DNA of 64,000 bases from Microbacterium galbinum (GTDB taxonomy: Bacteria; Actinomycetota; Actinomycetes; Actinomycetales; Microbacteriaceae): the NCBI RefSeq assembly GCF_023091225.1, contig NZ_JAHWXM010000002.1, forward strand, positions 372,001 to 436,000. The letters are read 5' to 3'. Positions within the stretch are counted from its first letter, which is position 1. Each line of letters begins with the position of its first letter. The position numbers were made by a program, and so were the translations under genes. The notes beneath the pieces were generated by a model, which was not told the origin of the DNA, did no database searches, and saw only the letters and a list, made by a program, of their open reading frames with translations. Shown here piece after piece: positions 25,349 through 35,077 of this stretch.

Positions 25349-25540
25349 AGAGACCGGGAGGTCTCGGGGTGTTCCCACATCCTTTCACGGAATGACTCGG
25401 AGTGACCCGGGGCACGGCGAAAGAATGCAGAGAACAAACTGCTCCCCCAGTGTACGGCATCCGACGTCGCCCGCCGAACCGGGGCGACGTCGGCGCCCTC
25501 TTGTAGGCTTCGATGCGGGGAATCTCTGGGAGGGGTGTCG

Positions 25541-27373
25541 ATGACAGCGGATGTGCAGCAGTTCCAGGTCGATCTGCGCGGCGTCGTCGACCTTCTGAGC
25601 CGCCACATCTACTCCAGCCCCCGGGTCTATCTGCGCGAGCTGCTGCAGAACGCCCGTGACGCGATCACCGCCCGACGAGAGGTCGACGGCGGGGGCGGAC
25701 GGATCCGCATCACCCCGCTCACCGCCGAGAACGGCGAGTTCGTGCTGCGCGACGACGGCGTGGGACTCACGCTCACCGAGGTCGCGGACCTGCTCGCCAC
25801 CGTCGGCCGCAGCTCCAAGCGCGACATCTTCGACCTGCCCCGCAGCGACTACCTCGGCCAGTTCGGGATCGGCCTGCTCAGCTGCTTCATGGTCGCCGAC
25901 ACCATCGTCATCCGCTCCCGCAGCGCGAAGGGCGGGGCGTCGGTCGAGTGGACGGGCAGCTCGGACGGCACCTTCCACGTCGCCGAGATCGACGAGGAGC
26001 TGCCGATCGGCACGAGCGTGCACCTCGTGCCGCGCTTCGACGCGGGCGACCTGCTGCGCCCCGCCGCGGTGAACGAGCTCGCGACCGCCTTCGGCGAGTT
26101 CCTCCCCGTGCGGGTCACGATCGACTCCGGCGCGGGCGACATCGACATCACGCACCCGGCCCCGTTCCTCGACGGCACCCCCGAAACCGCCGTGCAGTAC
26201 GGCCGCGAACTGCTCGGCGCGGCGCCCCTCGACGTCATCGAGCTGCACGAGCCGGCCACCGGCACCCGCGGACTCGCCTACGTGCTGCCCTTCGCTCCTC
26301 CTCCCGGCGCACGGCAGGCCACGCGCATGTACCTCGGCCGGATGCTCCTCTCGGAGCGCGCCGCCGACGTGCTCCCCGACTGGGCGTTCTTCGTCAGAGC
26401 GGTCGTCGACTCCACCGGGCTCGCGCCCACCGCGAGCCGCGAATCGCTCGTCGAGGACGCGGCACTCGAACGCGTGCGCGAACAGCTCGGCGCCGGCATC
26501 CGCCGCTGGATCCTCGAGCTCGGTCTGCGCGAGCCGCACCGGCTGGCCCAGTTCGTCGCGATCCACGAGCTCGGGCTCAAGTCGCTCGTGCGCCACGACG
26601 AGGAACTGGCCCGGTTCATCACCCGGTGGCTGACCGTCGAGACGACCCACGGCACGATGCAGCTGGGCGACCTCGTCGAACGCTACCCGCACGTGCGCTA
26701 CGCGTCGTCGGTCGACGAGTTCCGCCAGGTCGCCGGCATCTCGCCGGCATCCGAGGTGCTCGTCAACGGCGGCTACCTCTACGACGCCGACCTCGTGCGC
26801 ATGCTGCCGGACCTCTACCCCGCCGTGACGATCGAGAAGGTCGACGTCGCCGGTGAACTCGACCGGCTCGACCCTCCGCCGCTCGACGACCGCGACGCCG
26901 CCGTCGCCCTCGAGGCCAGGGCGAGCGCCGTGCTCGCGGCCTCGTCGTGCGCGGTCGTGGTGCGATCGATCGACCGCCCCGACCTGACCGGCCTGTACGT
27001 CGCCGATCCCGACGTGCTGCGTGCGATCGACCGCGGCCGCACGAAGGGCATCACCGGCTCGCTCTGGGGCGGTGTGCTCGACAAGATCGACCAGACGCTG
27101 TCTTCCGCCCGCGACGACGACCTGAGCGCGCGCCTGTGCCTGAACTGGTCGAACCGCGTCGTGCGCGCCCTGGTCCGCGTCGATGACGACGCCGTGTTCG
27201 CGCGCACCCTCCAACTGCTGTACATCCAGGCCCTGCTCGCCGGGCACCACCCGCTCAGCGATGCCGACCGCACGCTGATGACCACCGCTCTCGGCGACCT
27301 CGTCTCGCTCTCGGCCGGTCTCGAAGAGGACGCGTTCCCCTTCGAGGGCACCGCCGACGGGCCCACCCGCTGA
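25541..27373 (+). CDS. HSP90-family chaperone (HtpG-like)
   Basis: A 610-residue HSP90-like protein, close to the 624 residues of E. coli HtpG. The GHKL ATP site is intact: E33 and N37 in LRELLQNARDAI, DDGVGLT at 71-77, and GQFGIGLLSCFMVAD at 106-120. The middle domain contains a probable catalytic arginine (TASRESLVED). The C-terminal third is divergent from classical HtpG. Start ATG at 25541 follows GGGAGGGG by six bases; GTG at 25535 is also in frame. It is followed after 22 nt by a very large TPR protein, suggesting a chaperone-cochaperone pair. The client is unknown. Confidence 0.9.
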   Translation: MTADVQQFQVDLRGVVDLLSRHIYSSPRVYLRELLQNARDAITARREVDGGGGRIRITPLTAENGEFVLRDDGVGLTLTEVADLLATVGRSSKRDIFDLPRSDYLGQFGIGLLSCFMVADTIVIRSRSAKGGASVEWTGSSDGTFHVAEIDEELPIGTSVHLVPRFDAGDLLRPAAVNELATAFGEFLPVRVTIDSGAGDIDITHPAPFLDGTPETAVQYGRELLGAAPLDVIELHEPATGTRGLAYVLPFAPPPGARQATRMYLGRMLLSERAADVLPDWAFFVRAVVDSTGLAPTASRESLVEDAALERVREQLGAGIRRWILELGLREPHRLAQFVAIHELGLKSLVRHDEELARFITRWLTVETTHGTMQLGDLVERYPHVRYASSVDEFRQVAGISPASEVLVNGGYLYDADLVRMLPDLYPAVTIEKVDVAGELDRLDPPPLDDRDAAVALEARASAVLAASSCAVVVRSIDRPDLTGLYVADPDVLRAIDRGRTKGITGSLWGGVLDKIDQTLSSARDDDLSARLCLNWSNRVVRALVRVDDDAVFARTLQLLYIQALLAGHHPLSDADRTLMTTALGDLVSLSAGLEEDAFPFEGTADGPTR

Positions 27374-27395
27374 TTCCCGCACCGAGGAGATGTCC

Positions 27396-30194
27396 ATGAC
27401 CCGTCCGAAGAAGCGCTTCTCGCAGCTCATCGAAGAGATCGACCGCACGCCCTGGGGCCCCGCCGAGCAGACGCTCGTGGCCGAGGCGGTCGCCCTCGCG
27501 CAGGAGATCGGCGACGAGCAGCTCGAGTACCAGGCGCGCATGCGGCAGACCGCGTCGGCGAACATGAACGGCGCGACCGACGTCATGCTCAACTCCTTCG
27601 CCTGGTGCCTCGCCCGCCACGACGCCGACCCCGGCCGGTTCCCCGCCGACCTCGAGTACGGCGGTGCCGACCTGATGTGGCAGTTCAAGTGGATGGCGTC
27701 GTCGCTGCGCTCCTCCCCCGCGTTCTCGCAGGAGCAGATCGCCGCGGTGCTCGACGACATGGAGACCCACTACCGCGCGGCCGACCTCGGACTCAGCGGC
27801 GTGCTCACCGCCCGCTTCGAAGACGCGTGGGACGCGGGACGCATCGACGATGCCGAGGCCCTGCGCGTGCAGCTCGAGGCGACCCCGCGCGATGACCACA
27901 GCCACTGCGACGCCTGCGGGCGCAGCCAGTTCGCCGGGTTCTTCGCCGAGACGGATCGGGATGCCGACGCCATCCGCCTCGTCGAAGAGATGATCGAGGG
28001 CGGCTTCTCGTGCGGCGAGGAACCCGAGCACGCCCTCTCGCGCGTGCTGGTGCCGTACCTGCGCAACGGGCGGGGCGAAGAGGCCAAGACCGCGCACCTG
28101 CGCAGCTACCGGCTCGCGAAGGACAACCCCGACAACCTCCGCATCGTCGCGAACAACATCGTCTTCACCGCGATCACCGGCAATGAGGCGCGCGCACTGT
28201 CGCTCGTCGAACGGCACATCGGCTGGCTCGCGCACGACGGACTCAACGTCGACGCGCACTTCGCCGCCCTCGCCGCGTTCGCCGTCGCGCTCGACCGTGT
28301 CGCCGCGACCGGCCACGGTGAGACCCCGGTGCGGGGAGCGGATGCCGCGGCCCTCGTGCCGTTCTTCGGACCGCATGACGGCCCCTGGAGCGCCGCCGAC
28401 CTCGCCGCAGCCGCCTGGGCGACGGCCGAGCGCCTCGGTGCGGAGTTCGACCGCCGCGACGGTACCGACGGTCACGCCCGCGCGCTCGAGCGGATGCGCG
28501 CGCTCGGAACCGAGAGCTACGACGTGCCGATCCGCTCGGATGCCTTCGTCGCACAGCCCGCCACCGTCGATCCGACGGACGCCGACGGCTGGTACGAGCG
28601 CGCGATGCAGCTCGCCCAGTACGGCGACGAGCAGGGCACCCTCGCCGCGCTCCCGCACGCCCTCGAGGTCGCCGACCCCGAGAAGCGCGCGCAGCTGCTG
28701 TCGATGCGCCTCGGCATCCTCGTCGCGCTCGATCGCGCCGAGGAGGCGTGGCCGGTGCTTCCCGAGCGCATCGCCGCCCTGCGCGCGGCGGGGAAGGCCG
28801 AGCAGGCCGATCTCGAGGAGCGCCTCGGGCTCGCGACCTTCGGCCTCGCCACCCCCGAGGATGCCGCTGCCCTCGACCGCGAGCTCGCCGACGCCGCGGC
28901 TCTTCCGGCGTGGTCGCGGGGAGATCTCGCCCTGAGCCGGGCATCGCTGCACCTGCGCGGCGACGACGCCGACGCCGCGCTGAACCTCGCCGAGCAGGCG
29001 GCGCGCGCATTCGCGGAAGCCGAGGACGCCCGCCTGTCGAACACGACGACGCTCGTCGCGATCTCGGCGTTGCTGCACAAGGGCGACACCGAAGCGGCAT
29101 CCGCTCTGCTCGACCGACTGATCGCGCAGGACGACCTCAGCACGGGCCACCGCGCGCACGCGCTCGAGACGCGGGCCCGCATCCGTGGCGGCAGCGGCGA
29201 CTTCGCCGAGGGCGCTGCCGATGCCGACGAGGTCTGCCGCCTGATCGCGGGCCTCGGGGCCACCCGTGCACTCGGCTCGGCGCACCTGCTCGCGGGCGCA
29301 CTGTGGGAGGACGCCGGCGAGCCCGAGAAGGCCGTCGCGCGGTTCCGGGTGCTCGCGCGCATCGCCGCACAGGAAGGAGCGGATGCCACGGGCGCCGACT
29401 TCCGCCTCGCGCGCGCGATGCTCGCGGCCGGCGATGCGGAGGAGGCCGCCGAGCTGTTCGGTACCGTCCTCGAGCGCGAGGAGAAAGCCGAGGTCGAACC
29501 CGCCTCGCGCGCCGCCACGGCGATGCTGCTCGCCCGCTCGCTCGCCACGGCGGGAGAGTTCGGTCAGGCGGTCGGCGCGTACGGCTACGCCGCCGACCTG
29601 TTCGGCCAGGGCGAGGAGTACGCGGATCAGGCCAGCGCCATGAGCGAGCAGGCCAAGATCCTCGCCCGCTTCGACGAGAACGACGATGCGCTCGCGCTGC
29701 TCGAATCGGCCGCCGACATCGTGCGTCGCGCACCCGACGCCGTGGGCGTCATGGCCGATGTGCTGCACAACCTCGGACAGGCCTACGGCGGGCGCGGCGA
29801 CGAGCGGGCGTTCGCGCTCTTCGACGAGGTCGCAGCCCTCGCGACCGAGCACGAGGCCGACTGGCTGCGCGCGGATGTCACGGACTCCCGCGGGCGCGCG
29901 CTCGCCCAGCTCGGACGGATCGACGAGTCCGTCGCCGCCGCACTCACCGCCGCCGACGCCTTCGCGACCATCGGAGACAACGGCTCCGCCGGGGGCTCGG
30001 AGCTGTTCGCGGCCCGCGTGCTCGTCTCGAACGAGCGCGGTTCCGATGCGGTAGCCGTGTACCGCAGTGCGATCGAGCACGGGGCGGAGTTCCCGCAGCT
30101 GCGCCAGGTCGCGGCCCTCGAACTCGGCGACGTGCTCGAGGGGCTCGGCCGTCACGGCGAGGCCGCCGAGGTGCGGGCACTCGTCGAGAGCTGA
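27396..30194 (+). CDS. Large TPR-repeat protein paired with HSP90-like chaperone
   Basis: A 932-residue all-helical protein with many tetratricopeptide-like repeats, most evident in the C-terminal half (about 400-930), where Ala-rich helix pairs of ~34-40 residues recur. A cysteine pair, C171 and C174 in HCDACGR, suggests a small metal- or redox-site. No membrane or signal segment is seen. The ATG at 27396 was chosen because GAGGAG lies six bases upstream; ATG at 27390 would touch it. It lies 22 nt after the HSP90-like gene. In eukaryotes TPR proteins are the main HSP90 cofactors, so a partnership is attractive but inferred. Confidence 0.85.
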   Translation: MTRPKKRFSQLIEEIDRTPWGPAEQTLVAEAVALAQEIGDEQLEYQARMRQTASANMNGATDVMLNSFAWCLARHDADPGRFPADLEYGGADLMWQFKWMASSLRSSPAFSQEQIAAVLDDMETHYRAADLGLSGVLTARFEDAWDAGRIDDAEALRVQLEATPRDDHSHCDACGRSQFAGFFAETDRDADAIRLVEEMIEGGFSCGEEPEHALSRVLVPYLRNGRGEEAKTAHLRSYRLAKDNPDNLRIVANNIVFTAITGNEARALSLVERHIGWLAHDGLNVDAHFAALAAFAVALDRVAATGHGETPVRGADAAALVPFFGPHDGPWSAADLAAAAWATAERLGAEFDRRDGTDGHARALERMRALGTESYDVPIRSDAFVAQPATVDPTDADGWYERAMQLAQYGDEQGTLAALPHALEVADPEKRAQLLSMRLGILVALDRAEEAWPVLPERIAALRAAGKAEQADLEERLGLATFGLATPEDAAALDRELADAAALPAWSRGDLALSRASLHLRGDDADAALNLAEQAARAFAEAEDARLSNTTTLVAISALLHKGDTEAASALLDRLIAQDDLSTGHRAHALETRARIRGGSGDFAEGAADADEVCRLIAGLGATRALGSAHLLAGALWEDAGEPEKAVARFRVLARIAAQEGADATGADFRLARAMLAAGDAEEAAELFGTVLEREEKAEVEPASRAATAMLLARSLATAGEFGQAVGAYGYAADLFGQGEEYADQASAMSEQAKILARFDENDDALALLESAADIVRRAPDAVGVMADVLHNLGQAYGGRGDERAFALFDEVAALATEHEADWLRADVTDSRGRALAQLGRIDESVAAALTAADAFATIGDNGSAGGSELFAARVLVSNERGSDAVAVYRSAIEHGAEFPQLRQVAALELGDVLEGLGRHGEAAEVRALVES

Positions 30195-30209
30195 GTCTCT
30201 CGCGGCGGG

Positions 30210-30262
30210 CCCTTCGACAGGCTCAGGGACCCAGGTTCCTGGACCCCTGAGCGCAGCGGAGG
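30210..30262. repeat. REP-like palindromic repeat between converging genes
   Basis: It contains CCCTTCGACAGGCTCAGGG (30210-30228) followed by CCAGGTTCCTGG and the inverse-type arm CCCCTGAGCGCAGCGGAGGG (30244-30263). It is one of at least five relatives in the window (see 32060, 33529, 44690, 46193). It lies between the TPR and poxB stops and may terminate both transcripts. Confidence 0.75.
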
Positions 30263-30263
30263 G

Positions 30264-31988
30264 TCAGAGGAACTGGCGCCAGTTCGCGCGGGCCAGGTCG
30301 AGGAGTTCGTCGCCACGTCCCGACATGACCGTGCGGATGGCGTAGAGCGCGAAGCCCTTGACCTGCGCCGCCTCGATCGCCGGGGGCATCGACAGCTCCT
30401 GGCGCTCGGTGACGACGTCGAGCAGCGCGGGGCCATCGTGCGCGAGGACCTCGCGGACGGCATCCGGCAGGTCCTCGCTGTTCTCGACCCGACGCGCGAA
30501 GATGCCCATCGCCTCGGCGATCGCCGCGAAACTCGGGTTCGTCAGGTCGGTGCCGTAGGTGACGAAGCCCGCCGCCTTCATCTCGAGCTCGACGAAGTTG
30601 AGCGAGGAGTTGTTCACGACGATCGTCTTCACCGGCAGGTGGTTCTGGGTGAGGGTGATCAGTTCTCCGAGCATCATCGCGAGTCCGCCGTCGCCCGCGA
30701 GCGCGACGACCTGCCGCTCGGGGTGTGCGACCTGCGCCCCGATGCCGTGCAGCAGCGCGTTCGCCATCGACCCGTGCGTGAACGAGCCGATCAGACGGCG
30801 CTGCTCGGTCATGTGCAGGTAGCGGGCCGCCCAGACGGTGGGAGACCCGACATCCGCGGTGAAGATCGCGTCGTCTGCGGCGTGGTCGTTCAGCAGCTTC
30901 GCGAGGTACTGCGGATGGATCGGACGCCCCGGCTTCGTCGGCACCGCGAGGTCGTCGAGCTTCGCACGGGTCTTGCGGTAGTGCGCGAGGGCGTCGTCGA
31001 GGTGGCCGCGGTCGTCCTTGCGGGCGATGCGCGGGAGAAGGGCTTCGGCCGTCGCACGCACGTCGCCGACGAGGCCCAGATCGAGCGGGTGCCGCTTGCC
31101 GAGCTGCGAGCCGCGGATGTCGACCTGGATCGTCTTCGCCTTGTCGGGGTAGAACTGCTCGTAGGGGAAGTCGCTGCCGAGCACCAGGAGCGCGTCGGCG
31201 GACTCCATCGCGCGATAGCCCGAGGCGAATCCGAGCAGCCCCGTCATACCCACGTCGAACGGGTTGTCGTACTCGATGAACTCCTTGCCGCGGAGTGCGT
31301 GGACGATGGGTGCGCCGAGAGCGTCCGCGAGGGCGATGACCTCGTCGTGCGCTCCCTCGACGCCGGCACCCGCGAGGATCGTGACCTTCTTCGCGGCGTT
31401 GAGCAGGGTCGCCGCCTTCTCGAGCTCGGGGCCGCTGGGCACGACGACCGGGCGGGTGCGCTCGATCACGACGCTGCGGTCGTCGGCGATCTCGGAAAGT
31501 GCGACGTCGCCCGGGATCACCAGTACGGCGACGCCGCGCTTCTCGATCGCCGCGCGCATCGCGATCTCCATCAGACGCGGCATCTGCTTGGTGTCGGCGA
31601 CGTACTCGACGTACACGCTGCACTCGCGGAACAGCTCCTGCGGGTGCGTCTCCTGGAAGTAGCCCGTGCCGATCTCGTTCGTCGGGATGTGCGCGGCGAT
31701 GGCGAGCACCGGAACACGCGAGCGATTGGCGTCGTACAGACCGTTGATCAGGTGGAGGTTGCCCGGCCCGCAGGAGCCCGCGACGACCGCGAGGTCGCCG
31801 GTGGTGGCGGCATCCGCAGCGGCGGCGAAGGCGGCAGCCTCCTCGTGGCGCACGTGGACCCAGCGGATCGTGCCGTCCTTCCGGAGGGCGTCGGTGAAAC
31901 CGTTGAGCGAATCGCCCGGCAGTCCGTAGACCCGGTCGATCCCGTTGGCGTGCAGAGTCTTGACGATGTTCTCAGCGACATTGGCCAT
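30264..31988 (-). CDS. poxB: Pyruvate dehydrogenase (quinone) / pyruvate oxidase
   Basis: A 574-residue thiamine-diphosphate enzyme. The catalytic glutamate lies in VRHEEAAAFAAAADA (about 47-61), and the ThDP/Mg motif is GDGGLAMMLGELITL...NNSSLNF (about 427-455). A central FAD-binding domain is present. A C-terminal amphipathic tail could bind the membrane, as in E. coli PoxB. It converts pyruvate to acetate and CO2, passing electrons to quinone. Acetate would then feed the glyoxylate bypass encoded at 44.8-47.9 kb. Normal length. It is bounded by palindromic repeats on both sides. Confidence 0.93.
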   Translation of the reverse strand: MANVAENIVKTLHANGIDRVYGLPGDSLNGFTDALRKDGTIRWVHVRHEEAAAFAAAADAATTGDLAVVAGSCGPGNLHLINGLYDANRSRVPVLAIAAHIPTNEIGTGYFQETHPQELFRECSVYVEYVADTKQMPRLMEIAMRAAIEKRGVAVLVIPGDVALSEIADDRSVVIERTRPVVVPSGPELEKAATLLNAAKKVTILAGAGVEGAHDEVIALADALGAPIVHALRGKEFIEYDNPFDVGMTGLLGFASGYRAMESADALLVLGSDFPYEQFYPDKAKTIQVDIRGSQLGKRHPLDLGLVGDVRATAEALLPRIARKDDRGHLDDALAHYRKTRAKLDDLAVPTKPGRPIHPQYLAKLLNDHAADDAIFTADVGSPTVWAARYLHMTEQRRLIGSFTHGSMANALLHGIGAQVAHPERQVVALAGDGGLAMMLGELITLTQNHLPVKTIVVNNSSLNFVELEMKAAGFVTYGTDLTNPSFAAIAEAMGIFARRVENSEDLPDAVREVLAHDGPALLDVVTERQELSMPPAIEAAQVKGFALYAIRTVMSGRGDELLDLARANWRQFL

Positions 31989-32059
31989 GCTTCGACCCTA
32001 CGCCCGCCCCGACCCGCGCGGTCTGATCGGGTGTCGAGTGCCGGCTCGGCATCCGTCGG

Positions 32060-32140
32060 GTCCTTCGTCTCGTCGCTACGCTCCTCGCTCAGGAACCGGA
32101 GCGTGTTCCGGTCCCTGAGCGAGCGCAGCGAGACGAAGGG
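32060..32140. repeat. REP-like long inverted repeat
   Basis: Two arms, GGTCCTTCGTCTCG...CTCAGG (32059-32093) and GGTCCCTGAGCGAGCGCAGC...GAAGG (32110-32139), are imperfect complements around a short centre with its own GGAACC/GGTTCC-like symmetry. They lie in the 155-nt gap between poxB and the upstream aldehyde dehydrogenase gene, and end 4 nt short of its stop. Confidence 0.75.
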
Positions 32141-32143
32141 CGG

Positions 32144-33508
32144 TCAGCCGATGCGGATGAGCTTCTTGTTGACGAACTCGTCGGCGGCGAGGTGGCCGAG
32201 CTCGCGCGAGGTGCCGCTGCGCTTCACGCCGCCGAAGGGCAGCTCGGGGCTGTCGGCGAGCACGAGGTTGACGTAGACCATGCCGGCCTCGATCCTGTCG
32301 GCCACGCGCTCGGCCTGTGCGGCATCGGTCGTGAAGACGTACGAGCCGAGACCGAAGGTCGTGTCGTTCGCGAGATCGACGGCGGCATCCTCGTCGGCGA
32401 CGCGATACACGACGGCCGCGGGCCCGAAGAGCTCCTCGCGGTAGACGTTCATCGCGGGCGTGACGTCGGCGAGCACGGTGGGGGCGAAGAAGGCGCCCTC
32501 GCGGGTGCCGCCCGTGAGCAGCGTCGCGCCCTGCTCGACGGCCTGATCGATCTGCTTCTGCAGGTTCTCGGCCGCCGTCTCGGACGACACCGGACCGAGG
32601 ACCGTGTCGTCGAGCGTCGGGTCGGATGCCTCGACCGCCGCCATCGCCGCCGTGAACTTCTCGACGAAGGCGTCGTAGAGGTCGTCGACGACGATGAAGC
32701 GCTTGGCGCCGTTGCAGGCCTGGCCGTTGTTGTCGAGACGCGCGTCGACACCGGCCTGCACGGTGGCGTCGAGGTCGTCCGTCGACAGCACGATGAACGG
32801 GTCGGACCCGCCGAGCTCGAGGGCCACCTTCTTGAGGTTGCGTCCGGCGATCTCGGCGACCGCGGCACCGGCACGCTCCGATCCCGTGAGCGAGACGCCC
32901 TGCACGCGCCAGTCGGCGATCATCGTCGCGATCTGCTCGTTTGTGGCGAGCACGTTCTGATACGCGCCCTTCGGGAATCCGGCGTCGTGGTAGATCGCCT
33001 CGATCGCGGTCGACGACTCCGGGCACTGCGGCGCGGGCTTGAGCAGGATCGTGTTGCCCACGATCAGGTTCGGCGCTGCGAAACGCACGATCTGGTACGC
33101 CGGGAAGTTCCACGGCATGATGCCGACGAGCGGTCCGAGCGACGAGCGACGGATGATCGCCGAGCCGTCGCCGAGGATCGCGATCGGCTGGTCGGCCATG
33201 ATCGACTCCGCCTGATCGGCGTAGTACTCCGCGATGTCGGCGGCGAAGTCGACCTCACCCAGAGCGGCCTCGCGGGGCTTGCCCATCTCGCGCACGAAGA
33301 TGTCGGCCAGCTCTTCGCGGCGCTCGCGGTGCAGCTCGGCTGCACGGCGCAGGAGCGCGGCGCGCTCGGCGACGGTCGAGGTGCGCGACCATTCGCGGTG
33401 CGCCTCGTCGGCGGCGACCAGTGCCTCTTCGATCTGCGCGTCTGTGAAGGTGTCGAAGGACGCCAGCGTCTCTCCGGTGGCGGGGTTGATGACGGCGTAG
33501 TCGGTCAT
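32144..33508 (-). CDS. NAD(P)-dependent aldehyde dehydrogenase (succinate-semialdehyde type)
   Basis: A 454-residue ALDH. The catalytic cysteine lies in NNGQACNGAKRF (about 250-261) and the catalytic glutamate in LELGGSDPF (about 217-225). The NAD site includes GSERAGAAVAE. The short form and sequence resemble the GabD/Sad group that oxidises succinate semialdehyde. A second ALDH lies immediately upstream, so one of the pair may instead oxidise 4-aminobutanal from putrescine oxidase. It sits at the distal end of the putrescine/GABA block, 65 nt after the previous gene, with a REP-like element in that gap. Confidence 0.88.
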   Translation of the reverse strand: MTDYAVINPATGETLASFDTFTDAQIEEALVAADEAHREWSRTSTVAERAALLRRAAELHRERREELADIFVREMGKPREAALGEVDFAADIAEYYADQAESIMADQPIAILGDGSAIIRRSSLGPLVGIMPWNFPAYQIVRFAAPNLIVGNTILLKPAPQCPESSTAIEAIYHDAGFPKGAYQNVLATNEQIATMIADWRVQGVSLTGSERAGAAVAEIAGRNLKKVALELGGSDPFIVLSTDDLDATVQAGVDARLDNNGQACNGAKRFIVVDDLYDAFVEKFTAAMAAVEASDPTLDDTVLGPVSSETAAENLQKQIDQAVEQGATLLTGGTREGAFFAPTVLADVTPAMNVYREELFGPAAVVYRVADEDAAVDLANDTTFGLGSYVFTTDAAQAERVADRIEAGMVYVNLVLADSPELPFGGVKRSGTSRELGHLAADEFVNKKLIRIG

Positions 33509-33528
33509 GGCGTGTCCTCTCGTGGTGG

Positions 33529-33563
33529 CGTGGGACCCTTCGACGGGCTCAGGGACCCACGCC
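33529..33563. repeat. REP-like palindrome between aldehyde dehydrogenase genes
   Basis: CCCTTCGACGGGCTCAGGG (33536-33554) is flanked by GCGTGGG/CCCACGC arms, giving a hairpin with one mismatch. It lies between the two ALDH genes, 10 nt past the stop side of the first. Confidence 0.75.
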
Positions 33564-33573
33564 GGTGTCTGGG

Positions 33574-35049
33574 TCAGGAGACCGGGATGAGCGTGTACTT
33601 GGTGGACAGGTATTCGTGGATGCCCTCGAATCCGCCCTCGCGGCCGACACCCGACTGCTTGACGCCGCCGAACGGTGCCGCGGCGTTCGAGACGACGCCC
33701 ACGTTGAGACCCATCATGCCGGTCTCGAGGCCGTCGATCATCCGCTGCCCGCGCTGCAGGTTCTCGGTGAACACGTACGAGACGAGCCCGTACTCGGTGT
33801 CGTTGGCGAGACGCACGGCCTCCTCCTCGGTGGAGAAGGTCGAGATCGCGAGCACCGGTCCGAAGATCTCCTCGCGCAGGATCGCACTGCCGGGAACGAC
33901 GTCGGTGAGGACGGTCGGCTCGTAGTACGTGCCGACGCCGTCGAGGGCCTTGCCTCCGGCGAGCAGCTTGGCGCCGCGCGCGACGGCGTCGCCGACGAGC
34001 TCGGAGGCCTTCGCGACCGCGCCCTCGTCGATGAGCGGGCCGATCGCCACGCCCTCCTCCGTGCCGCGACCGACCTTCATGGCGTTGACGCGCTCGGTCA
34101 CCTTGCGGGCGAACTCGTCGGCGACGTCCTCGTGCACGATGAAGCGGTTCGCGGCCGTGCACGCCTGGCCGATGTTGCGGAACTTCGCCAGCAGCGCACC
34201 CTCCACGGCCTTGTCGAGGTCGGCGTCATCGAACACGACGAACGGGGCGTTGCCGCCGAGTTCCATCGACACGCGCAGCACACCCTCGGCGGCCTGGGCG
34301 ATGAGCTTGCGACCCACCTCGGTCGAGCCCGTGAACGACAGCTTGCGCAGCCGCGGGTCGGCGATGATCGGCGCCGAGAGGGCGCTCGACTTCGAGGTCT
34401 GGACGACGTTGACGACGCCCTTCGGGAGCCCCGCCTCTTCGAGCAGCTTGGTGAAGAAGATGGTCGTCAGCGGCGTGAGTGCCGGGGGCTTGATCACGAC
34501 GGTGCAGCCCGCGGCGAGCGCCGGGGCGATCTTGCGCGTCGCCATCGCGAACGGGAAGTTCCACGGCGTCACGAAGAACGACGGGCCCACGGGGCGCTGC
34601 GAGACCACCATGTGCCCGGTGCCCTCGGGGTTGATGCCGTATCGGCCGCTGATGCGCACGGCCTCCTCGCTGAACCAGCGCAGGAACTCGCCCCCGTAGA
34701 CGACCTCTCCGCGCGCCTCGGCGAGCGGCTTGCCCATCTCGAGCGTCATGAGCAGCGCGAGGTCCTCCTTGTGCTGCTGCACGAGGTCGAACGCACGGCG
34801 CAGGATCTCACTGCGCACGCGCGGCGCGGTCGCCGCCCACGACTCCTGCGCGGCGACGGCCGCGTCGAGGGCGCGGATGCCGTCGTCCGGCGTCGCGTCG
34901 GCGATCGTGCGGATCACGGCCCCGGTAGAGGGGTCGGTGACGTCGAAGGTGCCGCCGGCGGAGGCATCCGTCCATTCGCCACCGATGAAGAGGCCGGTGG
35001 GAATGCTGTCGAGGAGGGCCTGCTCGGCCGGTGCGATCTGCGTGGTCAT
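33574..35049 (-). CDS. gabD: NAD(P)-dependent succinate-semialdehyde dehydrogenase
   Basis: A 491-residue ALDH. Motifs are TPWNFPFAMATRKIAPALAAG (about 170-190), the NAD-site FTGSTEVGRKL (about 245-255), the catalytic glutamate in MELGGNAPF (about 267-275) and the catalytic cysteine in NIGQACTAANRF (about 298-309). It converts succinate semialdehyde to succinate, the last step of GABA degradation. It follows the APC permease by 28 nt in the putrescine/GABA cluster. The full length suits GabD. Substrate discrimination between this enzyme and the next ALDH is not possible from sequence alone. Confidence 0.92.
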   Translation of the reverse strand: MTTQIAPAEQALLDSIPTGLFIGGEWTDASAGGTFDVTDPSTGAVIRTIADATPDDGIRALDAAVAAQESWAATAPRVRSEILRRAFDLVQQHKEDLALLMTLEMGKPLAEARGEVVYGGEFLRWFSEEAVRISGRYGINPEGTGHMVVSQRPVGPSFFVTPWNFPFAMATRKIAPALAAGCTVVIKPPALTPLTTIFFTKLLEEAGLPKGVVNVVQTSKSSALSAPIIADPRLRKLSFTGSTEVGRKLIAQAAEGVLRVSMELGGNAPFVVFDDADLDKAVEGALLAKFRNIGQACTAANRFIVHEDVADEFARKVTERVNAMKVGRGTEEGVAIGPLIDEGAVAKASELVGDAVARGAKLLAGGKALDGVGTYYEPTVLTDVVPGSAILREEIFGPVLAISTFSTEEEAVRLANDTEYGLVSYVFTENLQRGQRMIDGLETGMMGLNVGVVSNAAAPFGGVKQSGVGREGGFEGIHEYLSTKYTLIPVS

Positions 35050-35077
35050 GGTTCTCTTTCTCTGAGGAGGCGAGGGG

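Noticed and set aside
27255..30155. A 966-codon minus-strand open frame opposite the TPR gene
   Set aside because: Antisense shadow of the TPR gene with codon composition unlike the neighbouring genes.
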